Positions 33,718-44,097 of a stretch of DNA of 64,000 nucleotides are shown piece after piece. The position numbers and the translations under genes are program-made. A model generated the notes under the pieces. That model worked only from the letters and a program-made list of their open reading frames with translations. It searched no databases and was not told the origin of the DNA. How positions within the stretch are numbered: position 1 is the first letter of the stretch; each line of letters opens with the position of its first letter. This DNA comes from Pollenia angustigena (taxonomy: Eukaryota; Arthropoda; Insecta; Diptera; Polleniidae), in assembly GCA_930367215.1 (NCBI GenBank), contig OV884058.1, positions 171,970,478 through 172,034,477 on the forward strand, in the 5' to 3' direction.

Positions 33718-35100
33718 CAGTGTTACCACCAGCAAACTTCTAAATTACACTTGGGATGAAGCAAAATTACCCGATTTAAATGAAATTACACCTGATATAA
33801 AATTGAAGTTTTATTTAATAAAAAGACATTTACAAAGAAGCAAAAACACAACAAACTCATTAAAACAAGATCAATATTAGTCAAGCTGTTAATTTTATTT
33901 AAATTAACAAAAATAACATTAAAGACTTAAAAAATTAATAAAACTGCTAAAATAATTCCACATTGGGTTGATATATCTTGGGAAGGTTTAAAATGTTTCT
34001 TGTCATTGCTATATAATGGATGCTTTTTAGCCGCATAGAGCTTACGAAAGGTTAGCTGTCAAACGAACTGCCATATTGTTTTCACTTTTTGATCAGGTGC
34101 ATCATCATGAATAGATTCATGCTTAAACAACGACGCCAAATTATCCAAATATACTTTGAAAATCAGCCATCGATTTTCGCAACTTAAAGGTGACTTCATG
34201 ATTTAAATAACGCAACAAATGAAGGCGATGTGTTGAATTAGAGAAAATAAACTGTCAATTAGACTTTAAGGCCGTGCGATGTGACACTTATTGATTGTTT
34301 TCCGTAGGGTTGTGAAGTCAGTGGTTACTGCTGATAAACCAGCAACAATCGGTGTCTTGGAGGTCAACATTGTTCATTTTATTCGAAAAAGAGAAACAAA
34401 ATTGGACGTCTGCAATGCGTTTCGTCAAGGACAGGCGCAGTGTCTATTTGTTTTAAATCAGTTTCAAATCGTAATGCCGTGTTTCAATCTGCGATTAAAA
34501 TGAATTTTTTTTGTGCTGCCTACCATTTTAAGTTTTATGGTGTTAAAAAATACCCTTTATACCTTATTTAGTAAACAAAATGCCCGCAGAGTTTTATACA
34601 ACTGTCCCTTTCGTAATTCAGTTTTACAACTGTAAAAGGCGTAAAATATTCTTTAAACTAAAACATTAAAAAGTAGCAAGATAGAAATAAAATTAATTAT
34701 ATGTTGCAATATTGGAAACATAACTTCCCCCAGGCAAGTTTTTAGTTTGAATAACTTTTTTCAATAAACTTCACTATGATAGGCATCTTTAACCAAATCT
34801 AAGCGTCCGTCTTGCGACATTCATTACCAAACATTTGAAAATATATGTATGTTTAATGATTGAAGTCTTTTCTTAAAAAGAAACCGAGACTTTGGTTCAA
34901 ATGGCTGTGCATTTCTTAGCAACAGTACTTAAAAAGAAATAAATGTCATCACTGAAATCGAATCTTGATTTTATCAGGGCATCTAAAGTTAAAATTTCAA
35001 ATTACACCTGAATTACACCTAAGAGAAATTATCCACGCTCTACCCACGACCGTAAAAATTATACCAAATTCGGGTAATTACCCACAAAGTGGCAACGCTG
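33718..35100. mobile_element. 1.38-kb hAT-type element with perfect 8-bp target duplication
   Basis: The ends cagtgttaccac and gtggcaacgctg are inverted (10 of 12). aagttttt flanks both sides (33710-33717, 35101-35108). The words aaattacacctgaa and aattacacctgatat occur at both ends as subterminal repeats. A mariner remnant lies inside. No hAT transposase is seen. Confidence 0.8.
34105..34500 (+). pseudogene. Mariner-like transposase, internally deleted remnant
   Basis: The start reads MNRFMLKQRRQIIQIYFENQ (34108-34167), the first helix of the mariner helix-turn-helix. About 90 codons later the C-terminal part follows with TADKPATIGVLEVNIVHFI (34330-34390) and a frame-shifted tail. The DDE catalytic region is missing entirely. 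The deletion is of the kind seen in abortive gap repair. The element ends were not located with confidence. Confidence 0.65.
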
Positions 35101-35108
35101 AAGTTTTT

Positions 35109-37143
35109 ATAATCAATATTTTGAGTTTTTACAAAAATTCATTAGAAATTAAGATTAATAATCAGTATTTGAATTTTTAAAAAAATCTTCGCATTATAAA
35201 TTTTATTTAATAAAATTTTTATTCTTTATAAATAGTTTGTATCAAGATTTTTAGAGATTTGTGTGGGGAAAAATATTTTTTTTGCGTTTAGGTAAAAATC
35301 GAATTTTAATTCACGGCGAAAGTATTTTCGAAAGAAAAAACTTTCTGCCATCACTAATACGAAGGTACAAAATAGTACCAATGTAACTTATTTTCCATCT
35401 CTGTTGCCATGATGCCTGGGCAAACGGCAGCAACAATAAAATCATCGACAGCAACAGCAAAAACAATGTTGTTCGTGCATGGGCTCGTTGATACACCACA
35501 ATTTCCCATATTGTTGTCGCCTGTTTGTTGTCATTGTCATTGCTCTCAAGTGACAACTTGTCGTTTCATTTATTCGTTCGATCAACTGATTATTAGTAAC
35601 GAGTAGTTGTAACAGCAACAGCATCAGACACAGCAGCAGCAGTTGGGGTTACTTATTGTAAATGTATATTTTGCTTGCTGACTTGTCGGCTCTGGACTCT
35701 GTTAAAAAAAAACTCGAACCAGTTTTCAATAGTTTACATTTATAAGAGTTATTACAGCAAACTGAAACAGTAAAGCATTACGTTAAGCATTGACCGCCTT
35801 TTCCAACACCCCCCTTTTAGGTACACAACAGCAAATAAAAAGTAGAACTAGTAGCAACTAAGATCGAAATAGTATTTCTCGTTCACTGTATATATTTTAT
35901 ATTTTTTTTGTCGGTTAAATCTTGTAGCTGTGATGATTTTTTTTTTTTGATGTTCTACAACTTTGATATTGTGTTGCAGATTTAACACGTATTCAAACAA
36001 ACATACAAAACATAAATAAGTAAATAGTAGCATGTATGAACATGTATCTACAAGATACATACATGCACAACTAATACATTTAGTTATTGCTGCTGCTGTT
36101 ATTTTTTTGTGTTAAAAACAAAAGGTGCAAGAATATTAATTAATAATTCTGATCACAACTTGCAACTCTGTGTCGGCGTAGTTTGTTGGCTACGGTTTGG
36201 CATGCGAATTATTCGCTAAATACCAGACACAGACGACACGACTGACTGATCCGATAGATGCACCCCGATGACCAATGAATGTATTTTTATGTTGTTGTTC
36301 TTTTTTCTACTGCTTCCATTTGTTGTCAAACATGGCAAGATTTTGAAATTCATTAAAAATTAAATAACTTTTAAATTAACGTAAAGATAAACTGTGGGAT
36401 TAAAATAGATCTAGATCAGGAAAAATTTTTCAGAATTTATCGTTTATCCTAAAATGGTTTCTATGATGGATTTAGGTATTTTGGTATTACTTTTTAAGTG
36501 GATACATAAATGTATTTTATTTTAATTTAAATTTCAGTGGAAACTGTGAAATAAGTGTAAAATACGAGATAAAATGTTAAATAAAATTAAGAGGCTTCAA
36601 ACAGAACTAATGCAGAAGAAAAATGAAATTCAATTGTCTAACTCATAATTTTGTCAAAGATTTAGTAGAAAAGGTCTTAAAAGTAAGAAAAAAAAACAAA
36701 AATTTGGCTGCAAATAGCGGGTTGTCTCACAACAACAAACAGTACGAATTTTAATGAAAACTACCCTAAAATAGCAATTTTTTTTAAATATCTGCTAATG
36801 TTATAAAAATTTGCCAAATATTATGGCAATAACTTAAATATGTATATTAGGGATATAACAAAATTTTTGGCATACAGTGGATAAATTCCAAAATAGCATT
36901 TTAGTGATACGTATAGGAATATATACAAATATCTGGTGTATATTCTTTTAAATTTAAGTGAGAAAAAATGGTTGTTTTCAAACTTCAACCCGATCCCTGC
37001 GTGAGCTTTTTTAAGAATCCAAAAAATTTATCATATTTTTTATTAAAAACTTTTAATGTTCCACACGACTATACCATGCCGTTTTTGATATTCGCAAAAA
37101 GTGTGAAAAAGTTATAGCCCTAATGTATATGGGGAACTCTCAT
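35109..37143. other. Spacer with CAA/CAG-rich stretches, no gene recognised
   Basis: No gene. 35400-35650 is GC-richer, with repeated caacag and gcagcag words in both orientations. 36170-36270 is a second GC-richer patch (ggcatgcgaattattcgct, gacacgactgactgatccg). Such patches in fly DNA often lie in introns or enhancers. This is inference from composition only. Confidence 0.4.
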
Positions 37144-37153
37144 TTTATGTGTA
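37144..37153. repeat. Target-site duplication, 3' side of the LOA element
   Basis: tttatgtgta here is repeated exactly at 42710-42719. The two copies bracket the retrotransposon and fix its edges at 37154 and 42709. Length 10 is within the range made by target-primed reverse transcription. Confidence 0.85.
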
Positions 37154-37255
37154 GGTTAGGTTAGGTTCCATGGGCAGCCATCAAAAGACAGCTCACTTGG
37201 GTCCTTCAGTGGTCGCTTTGTGATACCCGGCGCCAATGCCCATCCCCCAGATCAG

Positions 37256-40200
37256 TCATCCAGATGGCGTCACTGCAGGTTCCAACCACTTCGTCTTCCT
37301 AATGAAGAGAAGGAGCGATTTCAGTTCTGTCATGGACAGATCCCCCAAACAGGAAAACATCGGTTCCCCAAGGTATTTTTCCCTGATGCCCCGTAGTCCA
37401 GGGCAATGACAAAGGAAGTGAAGAACAGTCTCCTCTTCCTCCTCGTTCTGACAACTCCTACAGTAGTCATTAAATTCCAGACCCATCCTCGCAGCATGAG
37501 TCCCCACCGGCCAGTGTCCAGTTAAAACTGATATCACCGTCCTAATCTGGTTCCTATTGAAACCAAGTAGAGCTCTAGTTCTCCGTTCATCATATCCAGG
37601 CCAAAGGATCCTGGATATCAAACAGGTGGATTCACAGGTCCACCGCATCTGCGCAACTCTATACGACTCGCGCCTGATGAGTAATTTACAGTGAGCCATT
37701 GGAAGACCGACAAATTGATCGATGAATACGTCATCCATGCGACCACCTTGTCTGGCCAGCCCATCTGCCATAAGATTACCCGGGCACTCCGAGTGACCCG
37801 GTATCCATATAAGCGTTACCCTTGAATGTTTCGCAATCTCATCCAAAGACATCCGACATTCTACAGTTAACCTAGATGTCGTGTAGACACCCGCTAGGGA
37901 AGCAAGGGCAGCCTTGCTGTCAGTAAATATACGTATATCTCCCGATATGCGATGATACTTCAGCCAGTTTGCCGCCCGCCTTATAGCCGAGATTTCCGCC
38001 TGCAGGACACTGCATCCGTCCGGCAGACGAAAGTAAACCTTCACATCCAGTTCCTCTATGAAGAAACCTCCGCCAACTCTCTCGCCCTTCCTCGAACCAT
38101 CAGTATAAACCCCTAGGGTAGGTTCTCGGAAGGGATCCGACAGCACGTTGCCGTGCGCCACTTGTGTCACGAACCCCGCACCAAAGAACGGCACCGGGGT
38201 GCAGTAATCCACACCGTCAGGGACAATCGTACTTCCGATAATCCTGGCGTGTCCATAGTCACGGGTCGACCAGCCGTTCGTTGCGTGCAGCCGTGTCGCC
38301 GAGCAAAGAGCCAACTGTTTGGCCGTTATGTCCACCGGGAGCCAGTTCAATAACGTAAACAGCGCCTTCGTAGGAGTAGATCGCATTGATCCCGTGATCA
38401 TCAACGCGACAAGTCTGTATACTTTCTCAAGCATTGCGCGGTGTGTGCTCCTATCCAATGCAGTCCACCATACAACGACTCCATAGTACAGGGTCGGCTT
38501 TACTACAGCTTCAAAGATCCAGTTGACACACTTTGGGTTCATACCCCAGTTTCTGCCAATTGCACCCCTACACGCATAAATGGCAACTATTGCCTTTTCC
38601 ACTCTCATCCGGACATTAAGTCCCCATGACAGCCTGCTATCCAAAACCACGCCCAGATACTTGGCACTTTGAGATATCTGAAGCTCAGTTCCATTTAACC
38701 TTGGAAGTCTAAAGTCCTCGGTCTTATACTTCCTCGTAAAGAGTACCAGTTCCGTCTTAGACGGATTTACACCCAGTCCACACGATGCACTCCAGGTGCT
38801 GAGTACCTTCAAGGCAGCCTCCATACACTGGGACATAACTCCCAAATGCATCCCTGTGATGGCCACTGAGACATCATCAGCATACGCCACTACTTTGATC
38901 CTCATGTTGTCCATCTTTGTCAACATGGTGTTCATAGTCAGGTTCCACAATAGTGGGGATAGAACTCCCCCTTGGGGAGTACCCCTATTCACCAGCCTCT
39001 GAACACTGGTTTCACCTATCGTAGAGCAAATGACCCTGTTCCTCAATAGATTGTCCACAAATCTACATATGCCAACATCGATCCCCAGACTCATCATGGA
39101 CGTCACGATAGAGTCCGGGTTGACATTGTTGAAGGCTCCCTCAATATCGAGAAAGGCCACTAGTGTGTACTCCTTGAATTCGAGCGATCTCTCAATAGTT
39201 CCTACTAGACAGTGAAGAGCCGTCTCAACAGACTTGCCCTTTGTGTAGGCATGTTGAGAGGCAGAGAGCAGACCTCTTGGGATAGTCATCCTCAAGTGCA
39301 CATCGATAACCCTCTCAAGAGTCTTTAGAAGAAAGGATGCAAGACTGATCGGTCTGTAGTCCTTCGGCTCGGTGTGAGAAGCCTTACCCCCTTTGGGTAT
39401 AAAGACCACTCTACACAGGGACCATTTCACAGGAAGATACGAAAATCTAGCGCATCCCCTGTATATGGCCAGCAACCAGGGTATTATCAGGGCCGAGTTC
39501 CTCTGCAGGTCCGCCGGAATTATACCATCCATACCCGGAGATTTATATGGGCTAAAGCTATCGATAGCCCATTTAATCCTGTCATAGTCCAACTGAATGG
39601 ACATAGGAATGGGAGTCGCCTCCCACGCTTGATCCCGCATACCCCATTGGGAGTTACCAGGAAAGTGAGTATCAATTAACACCTCTAGTGTTTCTTGACT
39701 ATTTGTAGTCCAACTACCATCCGATTTCCGGACGTAGGTCGGAACCATCGGGCTCGAGGCCATTATCTTACGTAAACGGTTCGTCTCAGAGGATCCTTCC
39801 ACGCCGCTACAGAAGTTCCTCCAAGCAGTCCTTTTCGCTGATCTTACCAAGTTTCTAAACTTATTCAATGATGACTTGTAGTCCGCCCAGTTGCCTTGGC
39901 GCTTCGCCACATTGAACAGCCTACGACAATCAGTTCTCGCCTGCGCAATGTCAGGATCCCACCATGGTGGCCGGTTCCTACCCCTACGCACCCTTGGCTT
40001 ACACGCCAAGGACGTCGCCAACTGCAGTGAGTTCGAAAGCAGATCCACTGCCGCATCGATCCCCCCGATATCATAAACCCTAGGAGGGTCAGATAGAGAC
40101 CGGATCAGAGAGGAGTGTTGAATCCCCCAGTTCGTCCGTCTCCTGTTCAATATAGCCATCGATCCCGAAGACCTAAGCCCTAAACTAAATTCCACATATC

Positions 40201-40837
40201 TGTGATCAGAGAGTGAACAGTCATTCGATACCATCCAACCCTCGATCAAATTGATGTGGTTTATACTAACTAGCGTGACATCAAGAACCTCACACCTATT
40301 TGCAACCACAAACGTAGGCTCACAGCCCCTATTTACTACTCCTAAATTATAATTAATAATAAAGGAGAAAAGCGACTCACCTCTTACATTTGTGTCCGTA
40401 CTACCCCATATAGTGTGGTGCGCATTAGCATCGGCACAGATTACAATCGGCGTTCCAGTGCCCGCAGCCTTTATTACGGCATCACGGATAAGCCCGTTGG
40501 GAGGGTCCTGCCCGTGGTCATGCGCCATATACGCCGAGGCCATCCAGACTATACCGTCCGGTGTCTCAAGAGCAACAGTAGAAGTATCTTCATCACTGTA
40601 ATCAGAAAGAATGAAGATATTCAAAGAGTTTTTAGCTAAGACACAAGATCTTATGTTACCTGTACCTTTCGCAAACAATAGCTTGTAGCCTTTTAGGTTT
40701 AGTCCGCAAACCCGATTCTTATGAATCCAGGGTTCTTGGACCATCACGAGCTCCTCCCCTCTTTCCACCACACGGAGGAGCAGTGCAGCAGATGCTGCTT
40801 TAGAGTGGTGGAGGTTTATCTGTAGCACCTTCACCAT
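37256..40837 (-). CDS. LOA-type ORF2: APE endonuclease, reverse transcriptase, RNase H
   Basis: The 1,193-residue replication polyprotein nicks the target, copies the RNA and degrades the template. Start: the ATG at 40837 is chosen because the protein then begins MVKVLQINLHHS, the usual APE start. The frame is open further upstream (to 41029) within ORF1. APE domain (1-220): N8, E35 in VQEPW, ADANAHHTIWGS (135-146), D186 in LDVTL and SLSDHRY (208-214). RT (about 430-800): FLDIEGAFN with D564, GTPQGGVLSPLL (619-630), YADD (652-655) and KYLGVVLDS (726-734). RNase H (905-1040): D913, E948, D973 and D1025 all present. C-terminal CX2CX9HX4C motif at 1127-1145. No stop or shift. It overlaps ORF1 by 38 bases in another frame, so translation probably needs reinitiation or a shift. 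Confidence 0.93.
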   Translation of the reverse strand: MVKVLQINLHHSKAASAALLLRVVERGEELVMVQEPWIHKNRVCGLNLKGYKLLFAKGTGNIRSCVLAKNSLNIFILSDYSDEDTSTVALETPDGIVWMASAYMAHDHGQDPPNGLIRDAVIKAAGTGTPIVICADANAHHTIWGSTDTNVRGESLFSFIINYNLGVVNRGCEPTFVVANRCEVLDVTLVSINHINLIEGWMVSNDCSLSDHRYVEFSLGLRSSGSMAILNRRRTNWGIQHSSLIRSLSDPPRVYDIGGIDAAVDLLSNSLQLATSLACKPRVRRGRNRPPWWDPDIAQARTDCRRLFNVAKRQGNWADYKSSLNKFRNLVRSAKRTAWRNFCSGVEGSSETNRLRKIMASSPMVPTYVRKSDGSWTTNSQETLEVLIDTHFPGNSQWGMRDQAWEATPIPMSIQLDYDRIKWAIDSFSPYKSPGMDGIIPADLQRNSALIIPWLLAIYRGCARFSYLPVKWSLCRVVFIPKGGKASHTEPKDYRPISLASFLLKTLERVIDVHLRMTIPRGLLSASQHAYTKGKSVETALHCLVGTIERSLEFKEYTLVAFLDIEGAFNNVNPDSIVTSMMSLGIDVGICRFVDNLLRNRVICSTIGETSVQRLVNRGTPQGGVLSPLLWNLTMNTMLTKMDNMRIKVVAYADDVSVAITGMHLGVMSQCMEAALKVLSTWSASCGLGVNPSKTELVLFTRKYKTEDFRLPRLNGTELQISQSAKYLGVVLDSRLSWGLNVRMRVEKAIVAIYACRGAIGRNWGMNPKCVNWIFEAVVKPTLYYGVVVWWTALDRSTHRAMLEKVYRLVALMITGSMRSTPTKALFTLLNWLPVDITAKQLALCSATRLHATNGWSTRDYGHARIIGSTIVPDGVDYCTPVPFFGAGFVTQVAHGNVLSDPFREPTLGVYTDGSRKGERVGGGFFIEELDVKVYFRLPDGCSVLQAEISAIRRAANWLKYHRISGDIRIFTDSKAALASLAGVYTTSRLTVECRMSLDEIAKHSRVTLIWIPGHSECPGNLMADGLARQGGRMDDVFIDQFVGLPMAHCKLLIRRESYRVAQMRWTCESTCLISRILWPGYDERRTRALLGFNRNQIRTVISVLTGHWPVGTHAARMGLEFNDYCRSCQNEEEEETVLHFLCHCPGLRGIREKYLGEPMFSCLGDLSMTELKSLLLFIRKTKWLEPAVTPSG

Positions 40838-42386
40838 GATCCATTTTGGCGACCACTGTGATGTTAACGTCCTCCTGGTCAGATTCCAGCAGCACGTCCT
40901 CATCAACCATGTCACCCAAGTGATCAAAGAAGTCACCCACCAATCCTGAGACAGACTGGGTATCCTCTTTGTCACTTGAGCCCACGGCATCGTCGCAAGC
41001 CATGCTTTCCTCAGGTTGCTTGGCCTCACTTACCGACGGAGCCGGATTGCCCTTGTTGTCACTTCGGTAGACACGGAGCAAGATCGTACTAAAACCATAG
41101 TAGAGCTTGCCCTGCCTCTCCCTCAGTGGCTCCAAGGATTGCTGGTTAATAACCACAATCGCCGTCCTTGAGGACCCCTCAGCAGCTGAAACCTTCACTA
41201 CTTTCCAGTCCTGTGTGGGCAGTTGAGGGTTGCAGCACTGAATGATCCTCAAGATCTCCTCAGGTTCAGATGGTTCGGCGGGGATGGTGGCGATCGATCT
41301 CGGCCTCCGTGGTATCTCTCCAACTAACACCACGTCAAGCCTGGCACCTTCCCAAACCTCTCCTAGTAGTTCAATGGCCCGCTTTAGAAGCAGCGCTGAG
41401 CGCTCATCTGCGCAAGCCATCAGCTTTACGTGACCCTGGTACCAGCCAGCGTCATCGCATTGAGGGGGTGGCCCTGGATTTTCCCTGAGGATCGTCCAGA
41501 ACACACCCATAAGTTTTTGTTTTACCAGATCCCACTTAGTATGAGAAATGGCACCATTATCAACGCTTCTGTCGATGATAGCTCGTACAAGGTGACCTTT
41601 GGCCACCTCGCTAAAAGATTTGTTCATCGGTTTCGATGAAATTTTGGGACGTTTCGTCCCTGGTTGCTGTTTAACGGCTGCAGCTTCCTCCTCCGAACGT
41701 TGCCGTTTAGGCATTGTCACCTTTCCAGGGACTGGAGGAGTAGCACTTGGCAGCTCAGCTATGTGGGCTTTTGCCCATGCCAATGAAGCTTTCTGCTCAT
41801 TGGTGAGGTCTTCGGCTTTCTTGGAGCCGAGAATGTCGATGAAACGCAAGGCAGCACGCCTTGTGTTCGAAGCCCTCTTTGTAGGGTTTTTGTGCCAAGG
41901 GGACTTTCTGCGGTCGCCGAGTTTGGCGGGGGGTGGTGCAACTTTGGGATAGGATGTTGTCATCGCCATCCCTCCTTGCACAATAGACACATGGGAAGCT
42001 GCTTTGTTAGGCGACTTAGTCATACCCAACTTTGCAGCACCCGAAGCAGGGGTTTTATCCGTTCCAATGACGGAAAGGGCTTGAGCGGTTTTTGAGGTAC
42101 TTGGAGCGAAGTTCAGGGGTACCTCGCCGCAGTTTTTGGAACAGCCGCCTTCTGGTCGAGCTGCCTTACCACTTCCGATCAGCTTGGGCCGATCTTCACT
42201 GGTTGCCTGGGCTGTTACAGCTCCTGGCTTTTTCGTCTCGCTGTCAATCGTTGTCCTTTTTCTCGCCTGTCCGTCATCAGTTATCGTTAATTGTTTTTTT
42301 TGTGTTTGTTTTTGTTGTTTTTGTTTTTGTTGTGCTTGTTCTGGTTGTGTTTGTTTTCCGAAATTGTTGTTCATTTTTGGTCCCAC
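40800..42386 (-). CDS. LOA-type ORF1: gag-like RNA-binding protein
   Basis: A 528-residue protein read from an ATG at 42386, expected to bind element RNA and form the particle with ORF2. The first 35 residues are a Gln/Lys-rich run (about 14-32). A proline/lysine-rich segment follows, including RRKSPWHKNPTKRASNTRRA near 160-180. A basic block KKPKISSKP-like (TKRPKISSKPMNKSFSEV) lies near 250. The C-terminal half (about 285-450) has the alternating beta/alpha pattern of a small RNA-binding fold, including KLMACADERSALLLKRAIEL and TAIVVINQQSLEPLRERQGK. It may match the insect domain DUF4780, which I cannot check. The last 60 residues are acidic (SDKEDTQSVSG, LESDQEDVN). I see no CCHC zinc knuckle, which many LINE ORF1 proteins have. 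It ends 38 bases inside ORF2. Intact. Confidence 0.85.
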   Translation of the reverse strand: MGPKMNNNFGKQTQPEQAQQKQKQQKQTQKKQLTITDDGQARKRTTIDSETKKPGAVTAQATSEDRPKLIGSGKAARPEGGCSKNCGEVPLNFAPSTSKTAQALSVIGTDKTPASGAAKLGMTKSPNKAASHVSIVQGGMAMTTSYPKVAPPPAKLGDRRKSPWHKNPTKRASNTRRAALRFIDILGSKKAEDLTNEQKASLAWAKAHIAELPSATPPVPGKVTMPKRQRSEEEAAAVKQQPGTKRPKISSKPMNKSFSEVAKGHLVRAIIDRSVDNGAISHTKWDLVKQKLMGVFWTILRENPGPPPQCDDAGWYQGHVKLMACADERSALLLKRAIELLGEVWEGARLDVVLVGEIPRRPRSIATIPAEPSEPEEILRIIQCCNPQLPTQDWKVVKVSAAEGSSRTAIVVINQQSLEPLRERQGKLYYGFSTILLRVYRSDNKGNPAPSVSEAKQPEESMACDDAVGSSDKEDTQSVSGLVGDFFDHLGDMVDEDVLLESDQEDVNITVVAKMDHGEGATDKPPPL

Positions 42387-42709
42387 GAGTGTAGGGGAAT
42401 TGAAAGGTCCACCACGTCATAGCCCCCATTAACGTGGTAAGGGCGTGGTCTATTTGCTGAGGTGCCCAGGTATCAGCAAAGCTCCGTACTAATACAGTCG
42501 GTAACCCCTGACTGCAAACCAACCGATAGGCACGGGTCGCATAACACCTCGGTTTAGGGGATGGATAACTTTTCGTCGCCAAAGCCTTTAAGTTCCTTGC
42601 CTTCGCCTCGGGAATCACCAGTTGCTGGCAAAATGCCCGGGCCAAGACACAAACCACAGCCAAGACTTAAGCCACCACATCGCTTCAAGATTGTTATCCA
42701 TAATAGTGG
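42387..42709 (-). promoter_or_regulatory. 5' untranslated region of the LOA element, likely internal promoter
   Basis: 323 GC-rich bases between the target duplication and the ORF1 start, with no other frame of note. Full-length non-LTR elements need an internal pol II promoter here, so this assignment is by position. I see no clear initiator or DPE that I would mark. Confidence 0.55.
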
Positions 42710-42719
42710 TTTATGTGTA
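42710..42719. repeat. Target-site duplication, 5' side of the LOA element
   Basis: tttatgtgta, identical to 37144-37153. Confidence 0.85.
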
Positions 42720-42977
42720 CGTTTTGTGTTTTTTTTACGTAAGATTTATTTTATTGTTTTCGCCTAAATTAATTCCTGAAGTAAAATTGTATTTTTCAAT
42801 TTTTTTTTTTTTTTATTGAATAGTTCGCAAAAAGTGAGCTAAAGATTTAAAAGGTCATATCTTTTCTGTAAAAAAAAAATTCAATTATTCTTAGGAGGAA
42901 ATTAAAAATTATGACCATTTTTTTAAGTTCGACCTTGGATCCCACGGAAAAGTTTAGAATTAGAATTTTTAAAAATA

Positions 42978-43462
42978 ACACGGTGCTACATTGAAAATAT
43001 ACTTGGAAAATGACCTAGTGTAAGTTGAAGGCCTTGTTGAGTAGATCTCAAATCAGTTTTAAAATGTTCGGAAACACCCTCCAATTTCGGAGTTATTCCG
43101 AAAAAACCATTTTCGGGTAGGTTTGAGTACTTATGAACACGTAACTCAGTTGATTTTTATCCGATTTTTATTTTTTAAACAGTTTCAGAAAGAAGAGAGA
43201 TGTGCCTTTCTAAATGTATACACTTTTTGGTATGTTTACTTTTGAAAAACCCTAATAACTTCCTATAATCGGATTATAATCAAATGAGTTACGTGTTTAT
43301 AAGTACTCGAACCTACCCGAACATGTTTTTTCGGAATAACTCCGAAATTTGAGGGTGTTTCCAAATTTTTTAAAATTGACTTATGATCTACTCAGTAAGG
43401 TCTATAACCTACACTAGGTCGCTTTTCAAGTATAAAAAAGGTGCTCATTTCAAGCACCGTGT
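42978..43462. mobile_element. 485-bp foldback MITE, ACACGGTGCT ends
   Basis: acacggtgct is inverted at agcaccgtgt. aaata flanks both sides (42973-42977, 43463-43467). The arms of about 190 bases share gaaacaccctccaatttcgg, tcggagttattccgaaaaaa and acacgtaactcagttgattt in inverted order around a short centre. Non-coding. The 5-bp duplication in AT-rich DNA is weak, but the palindrome is clear. Confidence 0.7.
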
Positions 43463-43993
43463 AAATATTTTCTAGAATTTGTACATAATAAAAAAGCAAT
43501 TTTCTTTAAAAAAGCTAATTTTATTAAAAGCGTCCGGCAATGGTAGACGGACGCTATGTCAATTTCAAATAATTATTCCTACCAAAATGCGTTCTGTTTT
43601 GAAAATTAATCTGGCATATCTTAATAATAACTAGTAATAAAAAGTAGTTGATGAGCTTCCCATAGTGATCGGGCCATAGATGGGGGTAGTGCACTCGTTT
43701 TGCATTTTCAACTCGCACTTAGTGATAGTGCAAAAATATTGCAATCATTTGTTGATGTTGAGTGATGAATTGAAAATTTGCAGCCTCACTAAACATGAGT
43801 GATAGTGATGTTAAACAATTTTGCACTCAAAAAAAAAAAAAAAATAGTTTGATTTAAAAAAAAGCAATCATCGGTTTATTTCAACTTTTTTTTCACTCAT
43901 TTAATTGCAACTCAAATTCTTGCACTAAATTAAAAATCAAAAACATATTTTTCATGATTAAAGCCAAAAATTATAGAGGGGGTGCTTTAATAT

Positions 43994-44097
43994 CATGTGA
44001 GATAAGGCCATGATGGCTTTATTGCTCATTCAATAGGGAGATAAAGCCTTTTTTTCATTTGTATGGGAGATAAAGCCATCATGGCCTCAGCTCACAT
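43994..44097. repeat. Short palindrome (gataaggccatgatggcttt)
   Basis: catgtgagataaggccatga then tggctttat is inverted at ataaagccatcatggcctca then gctcacat, separated by about 45 bases that contain a third gagataaagcc. It looks like a tiny foldback unit inside the outer element. Confidence 0.65.

Larger units (their letters stand above)
37154..42709 (-). mobile_element. Full-length LOA-type non-LTR retrotransposon
   Basis: A 5,556-bp element on the minus strand comprising a 323-bp 5' untranslated region, ORF1 (40800-42386), ORF2 (37256-40837) and a 102-bp 3' untranslated region. It ends in ggaacctaacctaacc with no poly(A). The 10-bp target duplication is perfect and both ORFs are open, so the copy is probably young. 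The order endonuclease, RT, RNase H and C-terminal Cys/His motif, with overlapping ORFs, fits the LOA clade (Baggins/Lian-type elements of flies and mosquitoes). A nearby I or R1 lineage cannot be excluded. The element is clearly more GC-rich than the flanks. A decayed relative lies at 52115-54010. Confidence 0.9.

Noticed and set aside
35311..35606. Frames on both strands of 65-81 codons
   Set aside because: CAA/CAG-rich low-complexity DNA; both strands are equally open.
37154..37170. ggttaggttagg as an interstitial telomere
   Set aside because: Only two units, and they form the exact 3' end of the retrotransposon.
38153..40639. Several open stretches of 60-100 codons on the plus strand
   Set aside because: They are antisense shadows of the long ORF2 frame, which has all catalytic motifs.
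41242..42432. Plus-strand open stretches up to 117 codons
   Set aside because: Antisense to ORF1 of the LOA element; no protein features of their own.
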